In this document: positions 34,033-41,623 of the stretch, piece after piece
Numbering within the stretch: position 1 is the stretch's first letter
How the letters are laid out: every line of letters begins with the position of its first letter
NCBI GenBank assembly: GCA_951812305.1
Contig: CATOSB010000017.1
Span: 1 to 64,000, forward strand
DNA: 64,000 nucleotides
Direction of reading: 5' to 3'
Source of the DNA: an uncultured Paracoccaceae bacterium
Lineage (GTDB): Bacteria > Pseudomonadota > Alphaproteobacteria > Rhodobacterales > Rhodobacteraceae
Translations under genes and position numbers: made by a program
The notes under the pieces: generated by a model
Told to the model about the DNA's origin: nothing
The model's database searches: none
Seen by the model: the letters and a program-made list of their open reading frames with translations, nothing else

Positions 34033-34682
34033 TCACCGTGTCAGCAGGCCTGCCGCCAGCGCCGTGGCAAGGGTCTGCGCCTCGCGGGCGCGCCGGGTCT
34101 CGCCGGCCTGCCACAGGAGCATGATCTGCCGCCATGTCAATGTGTCCGGGAGGGATCGGATGTCTCCGTGCCCCTCGGCGGCAAGGGTTGCGAGGATGTC
34201 TGCGAGGCCGACAGGCGTGCCATCCATCCCGGCCCGGCCTCGGCCACGATGTGGCGCACGAAAAAACCCATGTTCGCCTGCCAGAGGGCGCCCGAGACCC
34301 GTGCCGCATCCGCATCCCGAAGCCGGGCCAGCCAGTCCACCTCGCGCCCGCAAGCGCGGGCCGCAAGCGCCAGCCAAAGATCGCCATGAGCGGCAAGCGC
34401 CGCCTCTACCACGCCGCCCGAGGGCGCGGCCTCGTCGCCCACTTGTGCCGCCAGGTCGGCAATCAGCGGCCCGGCCAGCGCGCGGATCTCGAGCCCCTCG
34501 CGGAACCGGAACTCGCGCACCGTGATCTGCACCGGTTTCCCGGTGTCCGGATCGGCCACCTCGAGCGCGATATCGGGATCGAGGATCTCGAGCGCCTTGG
34601 CATCGGATGCCGGGGCGGGCTTTGGTGTGATGTTTCGTGCTTTTCGGGGTTTTGCGGGTTTACGTGCCAAGGGGCTCTCCAT
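34033..34682 (-). CDS. Tail assembly chaperone, long form by -1 frameshift
   Basis: Continuation of the short chaperone (34137-34682) in the -1 frame. A slippery run GGGTTTTTTC lies at 34269-34260, read ATG GGT TTT TTC in the zero frame. A -1 slip after TTC leads into RAPHRGRGRAGMDGTPVGLADIL...PDTLTWRQIMLLWQAGE and stops at 34033. Overlapping G and G-T chaperones made this way are a hallmark of long-tailed phages. An internal ATG at 34227 could alternatively start the second frame as a separate 64-aa protein. Confidence 0.72.
34137..34682 (-). CDS. Tail assembly chaperone, short form
   Basis: 181-aa protein starting MESPLARKPAKPRKARN. A basic N-terminus is followed by DPDIALEVADPDTGKPVQITVREFRFREGLEIRALAGPLI and a helical C-terminal part. 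It lies between the major tail protein (overlap 23 bases) and the tape measure, the position of lambda G. It contains the slippery site described for the long form. No family was recognised from residues alone. Confidence 0.72.
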   Translation of the reverse strand: MESPLARKPAKPRKARNITPKPAPASDAKALEILDPDIALEVADPDTGKPVQITVREFRFREGLEIRALAGPLIADLAAQVGDEAAPSGGVVEAALAAHGDLWLALAARACGREVDWLARLRDADAARVSGALWQANMGFFVRHIVAEAGPGWMARLSASQTSSQPLPPRGTETSDPSRTH

Positions 34683-35448
34683 CGACGATGAGGGCGGCGC
34701 CGCAATCCGCCGGCTGGAGGATGAGCGCGGCGATCTGCAGTCCCTGGATATCCTGACCGATGAGCGACAGATCGCCGGCGGGGCGCAGCGAGACGAGCGG
34801 CGCGTAGTAATGCCGCCCATGGCTGTCAGGGACGATATCGGGCGAGAGCTCGATATAGCGCAGCGCGCCGCGCACCGGTTGCGGGTGGTCGATCGCCAGG
34901 CGCTCGCCTTTGGTCACGGTGTAGCTGGCATAGAGCGTATCGCCGTTTGCGGCACCGCCGTCGGATTGCAGGAGCCGGAGGCGGCCGTGACTCTCCTCGG
35001 CGCGGTAATGGGTGCCGACCGCCAGCTTGGTGCCGGCCTTGTTTTTCGCCTTGTAGACCACCAGATCCTTGACCTTGCGTCCGCGCGCGCCTGGCAGGCC
35101 GTAGCAGGGCCCGGTCTCGATCGCGGCCACGGCGATCTCGTCATCCTTGACCGCCTCCTCCGGGCGCGGCAGGGCGGCGTCCGAGCCGAGAAAGGCGGCA
35201 AGGTTGGCGAGCGACATGTCGTTCAAGGTCATCGTGATGGTGCGGGTGACCGAGCGGACGGCATCGACCAGCGTGCGCGGCGGGCCCGAGGAGGATTGCA
35301 CCGTGACGCGCTCCTCCTGAATGGCGAGCGTGGCCTGGCTGACATGGCCGAGATGGCGCTCCGCGCCCAGGGCCCCGCCGGGTTCAAGGGGCGCGAAATA
35401 TAAATCTCCCGCCCCGACGATGATGTTGTCTCGATGATTGCTGATCAT
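34660..35448 (-). CDS. Major tail protein
   Basis: 262-aa protein starting MISNHRDNIIVGAGDLYFAPLEPG, a start common among phage tail-tube proteins. It continues with LGHVSQATLAIQEERVTVQSSSG and SVTRTITMTLNDMSLANLAAFLG. Position and size fit the tail-tube subunit of a siphovirus-type tail. ATG 35448 overlaps the previous stop (ATGA). The open frame extends further upstream in this GC-rich DNA but the extra residues are not protein-like. Confidence 0.78.
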   Translation of the reverse strand: MISNHRDNIIVGAGDLYFAPLEPGGALGAERHLGHVSQATLAIQEERVTVQSSSGPPRTLVDAVRSVTRTITMTLNDMSLANLAAFLGSDAALPRPEEAVKDDEIAVAAIETGPCYGLPGARGRKVKDLVVYKAKNKAGTKLAVGTHYRAEESHGRLRLLQSDGGAANGDTLYASYTVTKGERLAIDHPQPVRGALRYIELSPDIVPDSHGRHYYAPLVSLRPAGDLSLIGQDIQGLQIAALILQPADCGAALIVDGEPLGT

Positions 35449-35957
35449 AATGTATCCTCTGGTGGCTGGGCATGTATCCAGTATTTGGCCGCCCATTCGT
35501 CCTGCCAGACCACGCGTCCGGCCTCGATCTCCAGCAAACGCCCGGAGACCAGCGCCAGCGGGGCCGGGCGGCCCGGAACACCGGCGCAGGGGTCGGGGCA
35601 CCAGCCGAGAAGCCGCCTGCGCACCGGGCCCAGAAGCTCCGCCAGGCGGCCCCGGGATCGGGTCTTCCTGCCGCGCGGATCGTCCGGGGCGGCGATCAGG
35701 ATCGTGGTGGCGATGGTCAGCGTGACCTCTTGCAGCGCGCCGGCCCGGCCGGTGCGGTTGGGTCCGGCGGAAAACGCCGCCGGCACCACCGCCAGGACGG
35801 GTGGTTTGAGCGTGGTCTCGGCCGCCGCATCCAGCAAGCCGATCACGCGGCGAAACGGACGGCCGGGACCGGCGAGCGGTGCCAGATGCTCGGTCAGCGC
35901 ATCGCAGATCAGCAGGCCCGGATCGGGTGCGGTGTGGGGTGTCTCCAGCCGGGTCAT
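35445..35957 (-). CDS. Tail terminator-like protein (Mu gp37 position)
   Basis: 170-aa protein beginning MTRLETPHTAPDPGLLICDAL. It resembles tail-completion proteins with an early helix, beta strands (ALQEVTLTIATTILIAAPDDPRG), and a C-terminal sheet ending VVWQDEWAAKYWIHAQ. It lies between the G-type morphogenesis protein and the major tail protein, overlapping both by four bases, where Mu gp37-like and siphovirus terminator genes occur. Confidence 0.65.
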   Translation of the reverse strand: MTRLETPHTAPDPGLLICDALTEHLAPLAGPGRPFRRVIGLLDAAAETTLKPPVLAVVPAAFSAGPNRTGRAGALQEVTLTIATTILIAAPDDPRGRKTRSRGRLAELLGPVRRRLLGWCPDPCAGVPGRPAPLALVSGRLLEIEAGRVVWQDEWAAKYWIHAQPPEDTL

Positions 35958-36547
35958 GACGTGGCTCCTGCGGCCCGGCTGATCGCACGCGCCGCAATCT
36001 CCAGCACCGCATCGCGATCAGACGCATCAAGCCCCAGGAAGGGCCGGGCCGGCATGGCGATCTCGCGGGCGCCGATTTCGGCGAATGCCACACGTACCGT
36101 GCCCGCCTTGCGCGCCCGGGTACTCTTGCGCGAGGCAAAGCGCATCACATAGGCACCCGAGGCGGTCTTCACGCGGCGGAAGGCCAGCGTCTGGCGGCGG
36201 GCCTTCTGTTTGATGGTGCCGCCGAACTGGTGGATCGCGGCATAGATGACATTGGTGCCGACATCGACGCCGGTCGCGTCGACGCGGTGGGTGACCGACG
36301 ATCCCAGACGCCCGGATTTGACAAGTGTCTGCCCGCCGTCCCGACCGGCGCGTTTCGAGGGTGGCCATTTTTTGCCATCCGGGCCGGTCCCGGTCTCAAA
36401 GCGCCGCGCGACCGTCGCCACGAGCATGGCGCCGATCTCGTCAAAGACCGCGCGCGGGTCCTCCGCGACGCGCTCCATCCGCGTGAGCGCCCCCCGGACC
36501 TCCGCATCGTCCCACTCCAGATCGATCCTGACGCCGGCACCGGCCAT
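35954..36547 (-). CDS. Phage virion morphogenesis protein (Mu G family)
   Basis: 197-aa protein beginning MAGAGVRIDLEWDDAEVRGAL. It matches the phage virion morphogenesis family of Mu G: IGAMLVATVARRFETGTGPDGKKWPPSKRA, VKSGRLGSSVTHRVD, NVIYAAIHQFGGTI, AREIAMPARPFLGL. The family acts in head-tail joining. ATG 36547 is one base after the DUF1320 stop. Confidence 0.88.
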   Translation of the reverse strand: MAGAGVRIDLEWDDAEVRGALTRMERVAEDPRAVFDEIGAMLVATVARRFETGTGPDGKKWPPSKRAGRDGGQTLVKSGRLGSSVTHRVDATGVDVGTNVIYAAIHQFGGTIKQKARRQTLAFRRVKTASGAYVMRFASRKSTRARKAGTVRVAFAEIGAREIAMPARPFLGLDASDRDAVLEIAARAISRAAGATS

Positions 36548-36548
36548 G

Positions 36549-36998
36549 TCAGCACTCCCCCGGTGCGCCACGGCCCAGGGCGACGGCGATCACCGCAGAC
36601 GGCCCCCGCACAGAGATCAGCGTCTCCTCGCGGCGCGCCACGATGGAACTGGCGGCGTCAAGCAGCGCGCTCTTGCCATCGACCAACCCGCGCAGCGCCG
36701 AGCGCGCCGCGCGGGCGCGGGCGATCACGCCTTCGGGCGGTGCCTCGTCATAGAGCCTGAGCCGCGCCAGATCGCAGGCCGCCGCGGTCAGCGCCGGCCA
36801 GGGGCCGGGGCCTTCCAGCGGCAGATCCCAGGCCCGCGCCAGGGCCGCGTCGATCTCGGCGGAGACATCCGCCAGGACCGCGTCAATGCGGCCCGGATCG
36901 TCGCGCCCGTCCATGTCCTCGTCAGCCAGATCGCCGATCTCGCAAGACCCGAAGCGCGCCACCAGATCGGCGCGGGTCGCGTAACGGGTCGGCCTCAT
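36549..36998 (-). CDS. DUF1320 protein (Mu gp36-like)
   Basis: 149-aa protein with the family start MRPTRYATRADLVARFG followed by the acidic stretch DLADEDMDGRDDPGRIDAVLADVSAEIDAALARAW. It ends SVRGPSAVIAVALGRG. DUF1320 proteins are head-completion (connector-like) proteins of Mu-like phages. The start overlaps the upstream small gene by four bases. Confidence 0.9.
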   Translation of the reverse strand: MRPTRYATRADLVARFGSCEIGDLADEDMDGRDDPGRIDAVLADVSAEIDAALARAWDLPLEGPGPWPALTAAACDLARLRLYDEAPPEGVIARARAARSALRGLVDGKSALLDAASSIVARREETLISVRGPSAVIAVALGRGAPGEC

Positions 36999-37213
36999 AC
37001 CTCATCCTCTGCCTCGGCGGGAACCGCCGCGCCGTCGGCGATCAGGCCGTCGGCGATGCCCGGCACCATGTCCAGAATGGCTCCGGTCTCATGGCGGACC
37101 CGGTCGATCTGCACCGGCGTGGTCAGCCGGACGCGGACCGTTTTGTCAGTCCCGGCACCCGGAGGATCCTTCGCGGGGGTCGTCGTCTGTTTGGCCGGTT
37201 TCCGCTGCGTCAT
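36995..37213 (-). CDS. Small head protein (Mu gp35 position)
   Basis: 72-aa protein. A basic Lys/Thr/Pro-rich N-terminus (MTQRKPAKQTTTPAKDPP) precedes a compact C-terminal domain (VRVRLTTPVQIDRVRHETGAILDMVPGIADGLI), resembling the small proteins encoded between capsid and DUF1320 genes in Mu-like phages. The exact role is unknown. Confidence 0.7.
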   Translation of the reverse strand: MTQRKPAKQTTTPAKDPPGAGTDKTVRVRLTTPVQIDRVRHETGAILDMVPGIADGLIADGAAVPAEAEDEV

Positions 37214-37228
37214 CTCTCACCCCACCCG

Positions 37229-38182
37229 TTACGCCACGGCGTCTTTGATAAGATAGCCGGCCGCAGGGGCCAGAATCCGCTCCTCGCAGCTGTCGACCAC
37301 GCGGATGCGGTGCAGCCCGCGTGCGCCGCGCGCACCCTCGAATCGGGAATAGACCTCAAGACCACGATAGCCCGCGGTCACACCCAGTTGCGGTGCGCCC
37401 ATGGGATCAGGCGCGGGCGACCGGCGATAGAGCAGCGCCGACTTGCCCCAGATGCGGGCGAGCGTTGGCGGCTGGCCTTGCGCGGCGGTGTTGATCCGGC
37501 TCTGTCCGACGACGATGTCCTCAAGTTCGAAGAGATCGGCAATGGCGCGCCGCGCGGCGATGGCGACATCGCCCGAGGTCGCGTTGACCGCCTTGGCGAT
37601 CTTCTTGTGCGATCTGAGCTTCAGCCAGACCGAAGAACCCATGGCAAGATGCGTGGGCGCCACGATCATCGCGTCGATCGCCTTGAGAATATCATCGACC
37701 GGATCGGAATGGGCGTGGTCAGCCGACCACTGGTCGTTGACCCCCAGCGTCACCTTGTTGGTGTCGGCATATGTGGCGGCGTTCAGGACGAGATCGGCCA
37801 CGCGCTTCTCGCGCCCGATGGCCAGAAGGTCGGTCAGTGTCATCACCGAGCGGTCGCGCGGGTCGGAGACGCCGGGGGGTATGTTGCGGATGTCATCGTC
37901 CGGAATGAGGTCCTGCAGACCGTAATCGGTGACCATGCCGGCCATCTCGGTCGCACTCAGGTGTACGGTCGTGGGGTCCGAGCGCCGCCCGATCCGCGTG
38001 TCGGGAAGCGTGTAGCTTTCGGCCAGCGGATAAGCGGTGTAGCGGTAGGTCCGCAAGGGCACCGTGACACGCGGCAGCACCAGATCGGCGATGTAGGCCG
38101 GGTTGCGGTACCCTATCGCAATGCCGGTGCGCGTCTCGTCGACCGGATAGGCCGAGCCGGGATGGGGGATTGGGTCGGGCAT
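37229..38182 (-). CDS. Major capsid protein
   Basis: 317-aa protein in the capsid position, between the decoration-like gene and the connector genes. It has features of HK97-type capsids of Mu-like phages: YIADLVLPRVTVPLRTYRYTAYPLAES near the N-terminus, then VMTLTDLLAIGREKRVADLV, and a core with PTHLAMGSSVWLKLRSHKKIAKAV and IWGKSALLYRRSPAP. The start MPDPIPHPGSAY has an AGGAGACAG ribosome-binding site. Family membership is inferred from synteny plus these blocks. Confidence 0.82.
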   Translation of the reverse strand: MPDPIPHPGSAYPVDETRTGIAIGYRNPAYIADLVLPRVTVPLRTYRYTAYPLAESYTLPDTRIGRRSDPTTVHLSATEMAGMVTDYGLQDLIPDDDIRNIPPGVSDPRDRSVMTLTDLLAIGREKRVADLVLNAATYADTNKVTLGVNDQWSADHAHSDPVDDILKAIDAMIVAPTHLAMGSSVWLKLRSHKKIAKAVNATSGDVAIAARRAIADLFELEDIVVGQSRINTAAQGQPPTLARIWGKSALLYRRSPAPDPMGAPQLGVTAGYRGLEVYSRFEGARGARGLHRIRVVDSCEERILAPAAGYLIKDAVA

Positions 38183-38193
38183 CTGCTGTCTCC

Positions 38194-38934
38194 TCAGATC
38201 CGTTGCGGTGCGACCAGCACCTGGATGATGGCACCGTCCGCGCCCGCGGTGAGGGCGATGCCGACAACGAAGTCTTTCGCGGTTGTGGTTGCGACCGCCT
38301 TGCCGTCGGCATCGGCCTTTAGGCTGGCACCGCGCGCGACCGCACCGCCCGCCTCGCAGAGGGCGGTCCCGGCGAGGTGGACATCCACCGTCGCGCCGGA
38401 CGCTGTGTTGACCTCGGAGGAGATGCCGATCGGGCGCTCGGCGATCGTGGTATCGCTGCTGGCGTCGGCCTGGATCACCGCACCATCGGCGGTGCCGATC
38501 TGCACGATGCGTCGCGCCGCGATGGGCCCGCCGGCCGTAAACGCGCGCGCCATCATGTAGATGCGCTGCGGTGCGATCAGCACCGGGATGATGTCGCCGT
38601 CCGCCGCGGCGGAGGTCAGGGCAATGCCGACCACAAAATCGTTCCCGGTTTCGGTTGCGACCGCCTTGCCGCTGGCATCGGCCTTGACCGACGCGCCGCG
38701 CGTGACCGCACCGCCCGCCACGCAGAGGGCAATGCCGGCGAGGTGGACATCCACCGTCGCGCCGGACGCTGTGTTGACCTCGGAGGAGATGCCGATCGGG
38801 CGCTCGGCGATCGTGGTATCGCTGTCGGCGTCGGCCTGGATCACAGCGCCGTCGGCGGTACCGATCTGCACGATGCGTCGTGCCTTGATGGTGCCGCCCG
38901 CCAGAAAGGCGCGGGTAAGTGTTGGGTTATGCAT
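38194..38934 (-). CDS. Head decoration-like protein, internally duplicated
   Basis: This 246-aa protein is made of two near-identical halves, about residues 8-125 and 130-246. Each runs from RAF.AGG..ARRIVQIG through TIAERPIGISSEVNTASG and VDVHLAG to DFVVGIALT...APQRI. A single unit has the size of the small DUF2190-like or decoration proteins encoded between protease and capsid in Mu-like phages. The duplication is also obvious in DNA (period about 360 bp), so it is recent. The start overlaps the protease stop by about eight bases. Confidence 0.78.
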   Translation of the reverse strand: MHNPTLTRAFLAGGTIKARRIVQIGTADGAVIQADADSDTTIAERPIGISSEVNTASGATVDVHLAGIALCVAGGAVTRGASVKADASGKAVATETGNDFVVGIALTSAAADGDIIPVLIAPQRIYMMARAFTAGGPIAARRIVQIGTADGAVIQADASSDTTIAERPIGISSEVNTASGATVDVHLAGTALCEAGGAVARGASLKADADGKAVATTTAKDFVVGIALTAGADGAIIQVLVAPQRI

Positions 38935-39469
38935 GCGCCGCCTCCCCTGCGAGAACCTGGCGCACCGCCAGATCCAGCGTCAGCGTGCCGGTGGTGTCCG
39001 CGGCCAGAAGCGCATTGGCGCGGCGCGCCAGCACATTCCGGTCAACCCCGGCGGGATCGGCTGCCTGGGTGTAAATATCCACGCCTGGCGCCTCGCCCGA
39101 GAGTTCGCGCAGCTCCGGCCCGCGCCGGGGCAGACCCTTGAGGAACGCCTCCAGCACATCCGCCGGGCTGGCGCGCGTCGCGGTGCCGTCCTCAGCGCTC
39201 AGCGCGATGGTGTCGCCCTCACCGGTTCCCGCCAGACTTGCGCAAAGCGCCGTCAGTGGTTCCGCCTCGGCGGGCAGCACACGGCCGGCCTGGACATGGG
39301 CGGCGATCCGGGTGCGCGCCGCGGCCTGCTGTTCGGCGGCCAGGCGGGCCACGCGCTCGCCTGTCAGCGCCGCGGTAAGTTCGGCGACCTGCACCGCCAG
39401 TTCCCCGCCCGCGGCGGGCGGCTCTGCGGCTGGCGCGGTTGCGCCGGGGATGGGAATGTCGTCGGGCAT
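38927..39469 (-). CDS. Nested scaffold protein (Mu Z-like internal start)
   Basis: An in-frame ATG at 39469 (MPDDIPIPGATAP) is preceded by AAGGAA eight bases upstream. From there 180 residues of Ala/Glu-rich helix encode the scaffold part alone (ELAVQVAELTAALTGERVARLAAEQQAAARTR). In Mu, gene Z is likewise nested in frame in the 3' half of I. The internal start is inferred from the good ribosome-binding site and the domain boundary. Confidence 0.6.
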   Translation of the reverse strand: MPDDIPIPGATAPAAEPPAAGGELAVQVAELTAALTGERVARLAAEQQAAARTRIAAHVQAGRVLPAEAEPLTALCASLAGTGEGDTIALSAEDGTATRASPADVLEAFLKGLPRRGPELRELSGEAPGVDIYTQAADPAGVDRNVLARRANALLAADTTGTLTLDLAVRQVLAGEAAHA

Positions 39470-40273
39470 CGGGGGTTCCTTTTCAGTGACCGCCGGCGCG
39501 CGGCGGGAGGTGAAGTGAGGGGCGGGTGCGCCGCCGGGGTCTGTGCCGGGGTCTGTGCCGGTGGCGAGGGTCGCGCCGAGCCTGCCGACCAGCGCCACCA
39601 TATCCTCGGGCTCTGCCAGCTCGCGCAGCGTATCGAGCGACCATGCCGGCATCACCCGGTCGGCCGTCGTGATCGTCGAGCGCTCGATCACCCATTCGCG
39701 CAGCGAGCGCAGCATGCTCTCGACCGCATACCAGCCCAGACGCTCCTCGGCCCCTCCGAGCGGGGCGGCCAGCGCGGTATCGATCGGCGCGGACAGCGCG
39801 ATCGTCATGCCCTTCGGGTGGCGCGAGAAATGTGATGGTGCCAGCCCGTCAACGGCGGGCGATGCCGCGCCCAGAAACGCCAGGTGGTCAAGCACCCAGC
39901 CTGCGTGGTCATTGACTGCACCGATCGAGCGGGGGGCATACCGGCCCGCCTGACAGGCCGCCCGGAAGCCCTCGTCGAGCCGCGTGAGCCGCGCCTGAAG
40001 GCGGTCGCCGACACGGCGCAGCCGATCCACCCAGCCCTGCGCGGGAACATCGTCGCTCGTCGGATGGCCGAGCACGACAGGGGCCGGGTCGGCGCGCTCG
40101 AAATTGGCCACCATCTCGTCGAGATCGGCCTCGTCAAGCGTCACAGGCCCGGTCGAGGCTGTAAAGCTTCCCGTGCGGCAGATGTCGATCCAGCCGTCAA
40201 GGGCGGAGAGCGTAGCGGGTCCGCCCGGCGTAGAGGGCGAAGGGGCGGGATTGTGGAGCATGGGATCGGGCAT
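38927..40273 (-). CDS. Prohead protease / scaffold (Mu I-like)
   Basis: 448-aa protein. The N-terminal half is the Mu I-type protease (SALDGWIDICRTGSFTAS, VVLGHPTSDDVPAQGWVDRL, ARYAPRSIGAVND region); the C-terminal half is the scaffold. ATG 40273 (MPDPMLHNPAPS) with GGGCGGTGAT upstream is chosen over an ATG at 40321 that falls inside the promoter palindrome. It is the first gene of the leftward structural operon and has a palindrome-type promoter at 40284-40328 just upstream. Confidence 0.85.
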   Translation of the reverse strand: MPDPMLHNPAPSPSTPGGPATLSALDGWIDICRTGSFTASTGPVTLDEADLDEMVANFERADPAPVVLGHPTSDDVPAQGWVDRLRRVGDRLQARLTRLDEGFRAACQAGRYAPRSIGAVNDHAGWVLDHLAFLGAASPAVDGLAPSHFSRHPKGMTIALSAPIDTALAAPLGGAEERLGWYAVESMLRSLREWVIERSTITTADRVMPAWSLDTLRELAEPEDMVALVGRLGATLATGTDPGTDPGGAPAPHFTSRRAPAVTEKEPPMPDDIPIPGATAPAAEPPAAGGELAVQVAELTAALTGERVARLAAEQQAAARTRIAAHVQAGRVLPAEAEPLTALCASLAGTGEGDTIALSAEDGTATRASPADVLEAFLKGLPRRGPELRELSGEAPGVDIYTQAADPAGVDRNVLARRANALLAADTTGTLTLDLAVRQVLAGEAAHA

Positions 40274-40283
40274 ATCACCGCCC

Positions 40284-40357
40284 GGTATAGCCGATCCCGG
40301 CGCGCGGGTGCAGCGGACCATGGTCCGCTAACAACGACCCGGCGTGCGCGCTAGGAT
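40284..40357. promoter_or_regulatory. P1: bidirectional late promoter with palindromic activator site
   Basis: The 18-bp perfect palindrome AGCGGACCATGGTCCGCT lies at 40312-40329. Counting from its 16-bp core (40313-40328), 23 nt lead to TAGGAT (40352-40357) on the plus strand, and 23 nt lead to TATACC (40289-40284) on the minus strand. Both can act as -10 elements, so one site could drive the structural operon leftward and the lysis operon rightward. Mu Mor binds a dyad at about -51 to -36 of its promoter, exactly this spacing. Confidence 0.8.
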
Positions 40358-40392
40358 GGGCCTGATCCCACCGCAACCTCTATGGAAGCCCC

Positions 40393-41034
40393 ATGTCCCG
40401 CCGGATCGACGAGATCATCATCCACTGCACCGCCACTCGGGCCGATTGGTGGAAAAGCCGAAACGCCAACCAGAAAGTCGCCGAGGTCCGCCGATGGCAC
40501 GTCGAGGATCGCGGCTGGTCCGATATCGGCTACCACTTTCTGATTGATCGGGACGGCGCGGTGAGCGAGGGGCGTCCGCTTGAGCGCGCTGGCGCACACG
40601 CCAAGGGACACAATAAGCGCAGCATCGGCATTGCGCTGTTCGGCGGTCATGGCGGCTCGGAGAACGACTTGTTCAGCGATCATTTCACGCCCGAGCAGGA
40701 GAGGGCTCTGCGGGGGCTGATCGAGCGGCTAGGGTCGCGGTTCGGCGACCTCAAGGTCTCCGGCCACAACCAGTATGCCGCGAAGGCCTGTCCCTGTTTC
40801 AGTGTGCCGGAGTGGCGCGCGGGCAAGCCCGTGCGCACGAGCCCCGTGCAATCCACTACGCTGCAGGCCTCAGCGACCCAGATCGCCGCCGCCACAGGCA
40901 CCGGTGCAACAGCACTCGCCGCACTCGACGGCACCGCGCAGGCAATTGCCCTGACCCTCGCCGGAACAATCGCCCTCGCCGCCCTCTGGATCATGCGCGA
41001 GCGGCTCAGGAAGTGGGCCGGGGGAGACCGCTGA
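40393..41034 (+). CDS. Endolysin: N-acetylmuramoyl-L-alanine amidase with C-terminal membrane segment
   Basis: 213-aa cell-wall amidase of the PGRP/T7-lysozyme type. The zinc-site motifs are IIIHCTAT (His11), GAHAKGHN and SGHNQYAAKACPCF. The C-terminal 45 residues leave the catalytic fold and contain a hydrophobic helix (AIALTLAGTIALAALWIM) followed by a basic tail RERLRKWAGGDR. A membrane-tethered or holin-like C-terminal domain fused to the amidase is unusual; no separate holin gene is evident nearby. It is the first gene of the rightward P1 unit. Confidence 0.85.
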   Translation: MSRRIDEIIIHCTATRADWWKSRNANQKVAEVRRWHVEDRGWSDIGYHFLIDRDGAVSEGRPLERAGAHAKGHNKRSIGIALFGGHGGSENDLFSDHFTPEQERALRGLIERLGSRFGDLKVSGHNQYAAKACPCFSVPEWRAGKPVRTSPVQSTTLQASATQIAAATGTGATALAALDGTAQAIALTLAGTIALAALWIMRERLRKWAGGDR

Positions 41035-41035
41035 T

Positions 41036-41332
41036 ATGCGAACTGCCGTCGTCGCACTCGCCCTGACCGCAACACTGCAGGCTACCTCCGCCACCGCCAA
41101 CGGGTCCGCCTGCTTTGATACCGATACCCTCAGAGCCCGGCTGGAGGCGCGCTATGGCGAGACCTCCCAGAGCCTTGGCCTGACCGCGAAAGGGGCGCTT
41201 ATGGTGCTCGTGGCCAACACGAAGACCGGCACATGGACCGCGATCATCATCCGCCCCGACGGGGTGGCCTGCGTCGCCGCCAGCGGAACGAACTGGCAGG
41301 CCGCCGCGACAAAGATCGGCGAACCTACCTGA
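41036..41332 (+). CDS. Small exported protein in lysis cassette
   Basis: 98-aa protein with a signal peptide (MRTAVVALALTATLQATSATANG) and a short mature domain with two cysteines (SACFDTDTLR, GVACVAASGTNW). It is immediately downstream of the amidase gene. I recognise no family. A role in lysis or in the cell envelope is inferred from position only. Confidence 0.65.
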   Translation: MRTAVVALALTATLQATSATANGSACFDTDTLRARLEARYGETSQSLGLTAKGALMVLVANTKTGTWTAIIIRPDGVACVAASGTNWQAAATKIGEPT

Positions 41333-41359
41333 TACACCAGTCCCTGAAAGGACCTCAAA

Positions 41360-41623
41360 ATGCACGTCACGACCCACTCCGCCCTGAACAATGGAACGCA
41401 AACAGCGGTCTCGGAGAGCGCCCGCGATCTCGTGCGCCAGGGGTTCAATCCATCCGAAAGCGTCCAGGTGGACCGGATCAAGATGCTCGCCGCAGCGCTG
41501 ATCAGCGAATGCGAAGCGACCCGGCAGGACAATCCCGCCGCCGCGCGCCACGCCTCGCTGGCGATCACCGCCGTCGAGGAAGCCGCCATGTGGGCCGTCA
41601 AGGCCGCCACCACAGGCACCTGA
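41360..41623 (+). CDS. Acb2/Tad1-like small helical protein, candidate cyclic-nucleotide sponge
   Basis: 87-aa protein. The C-terminal two thirds form two predicted helices, KVDRIKMLAAALISE-like (VQVDRIKMLAAALISECEATR) and RHASLAITAVEEAAMWAVKAA. The pattern of a first helix ending ISE and a second helix R-x-x-S-L-A-x-T-x-x-x-E-A-x-M-W resembles the Acb2/Tad1 hairpin family. Known members are phage proteins that sequester CBASS or Thoeris signal nucleotides. The match is by recognition, not by search. It lies in the late lysis unit between the exported protein and the spanins. Confidence 0.55.
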   Translation: MHVTTHSALNNGTQTAVSESARDLVRQGFNPSESVQVDRIKMLAAALISECEATRQDNPAAARHASLAITAVEEAAMWAVKAATTGT

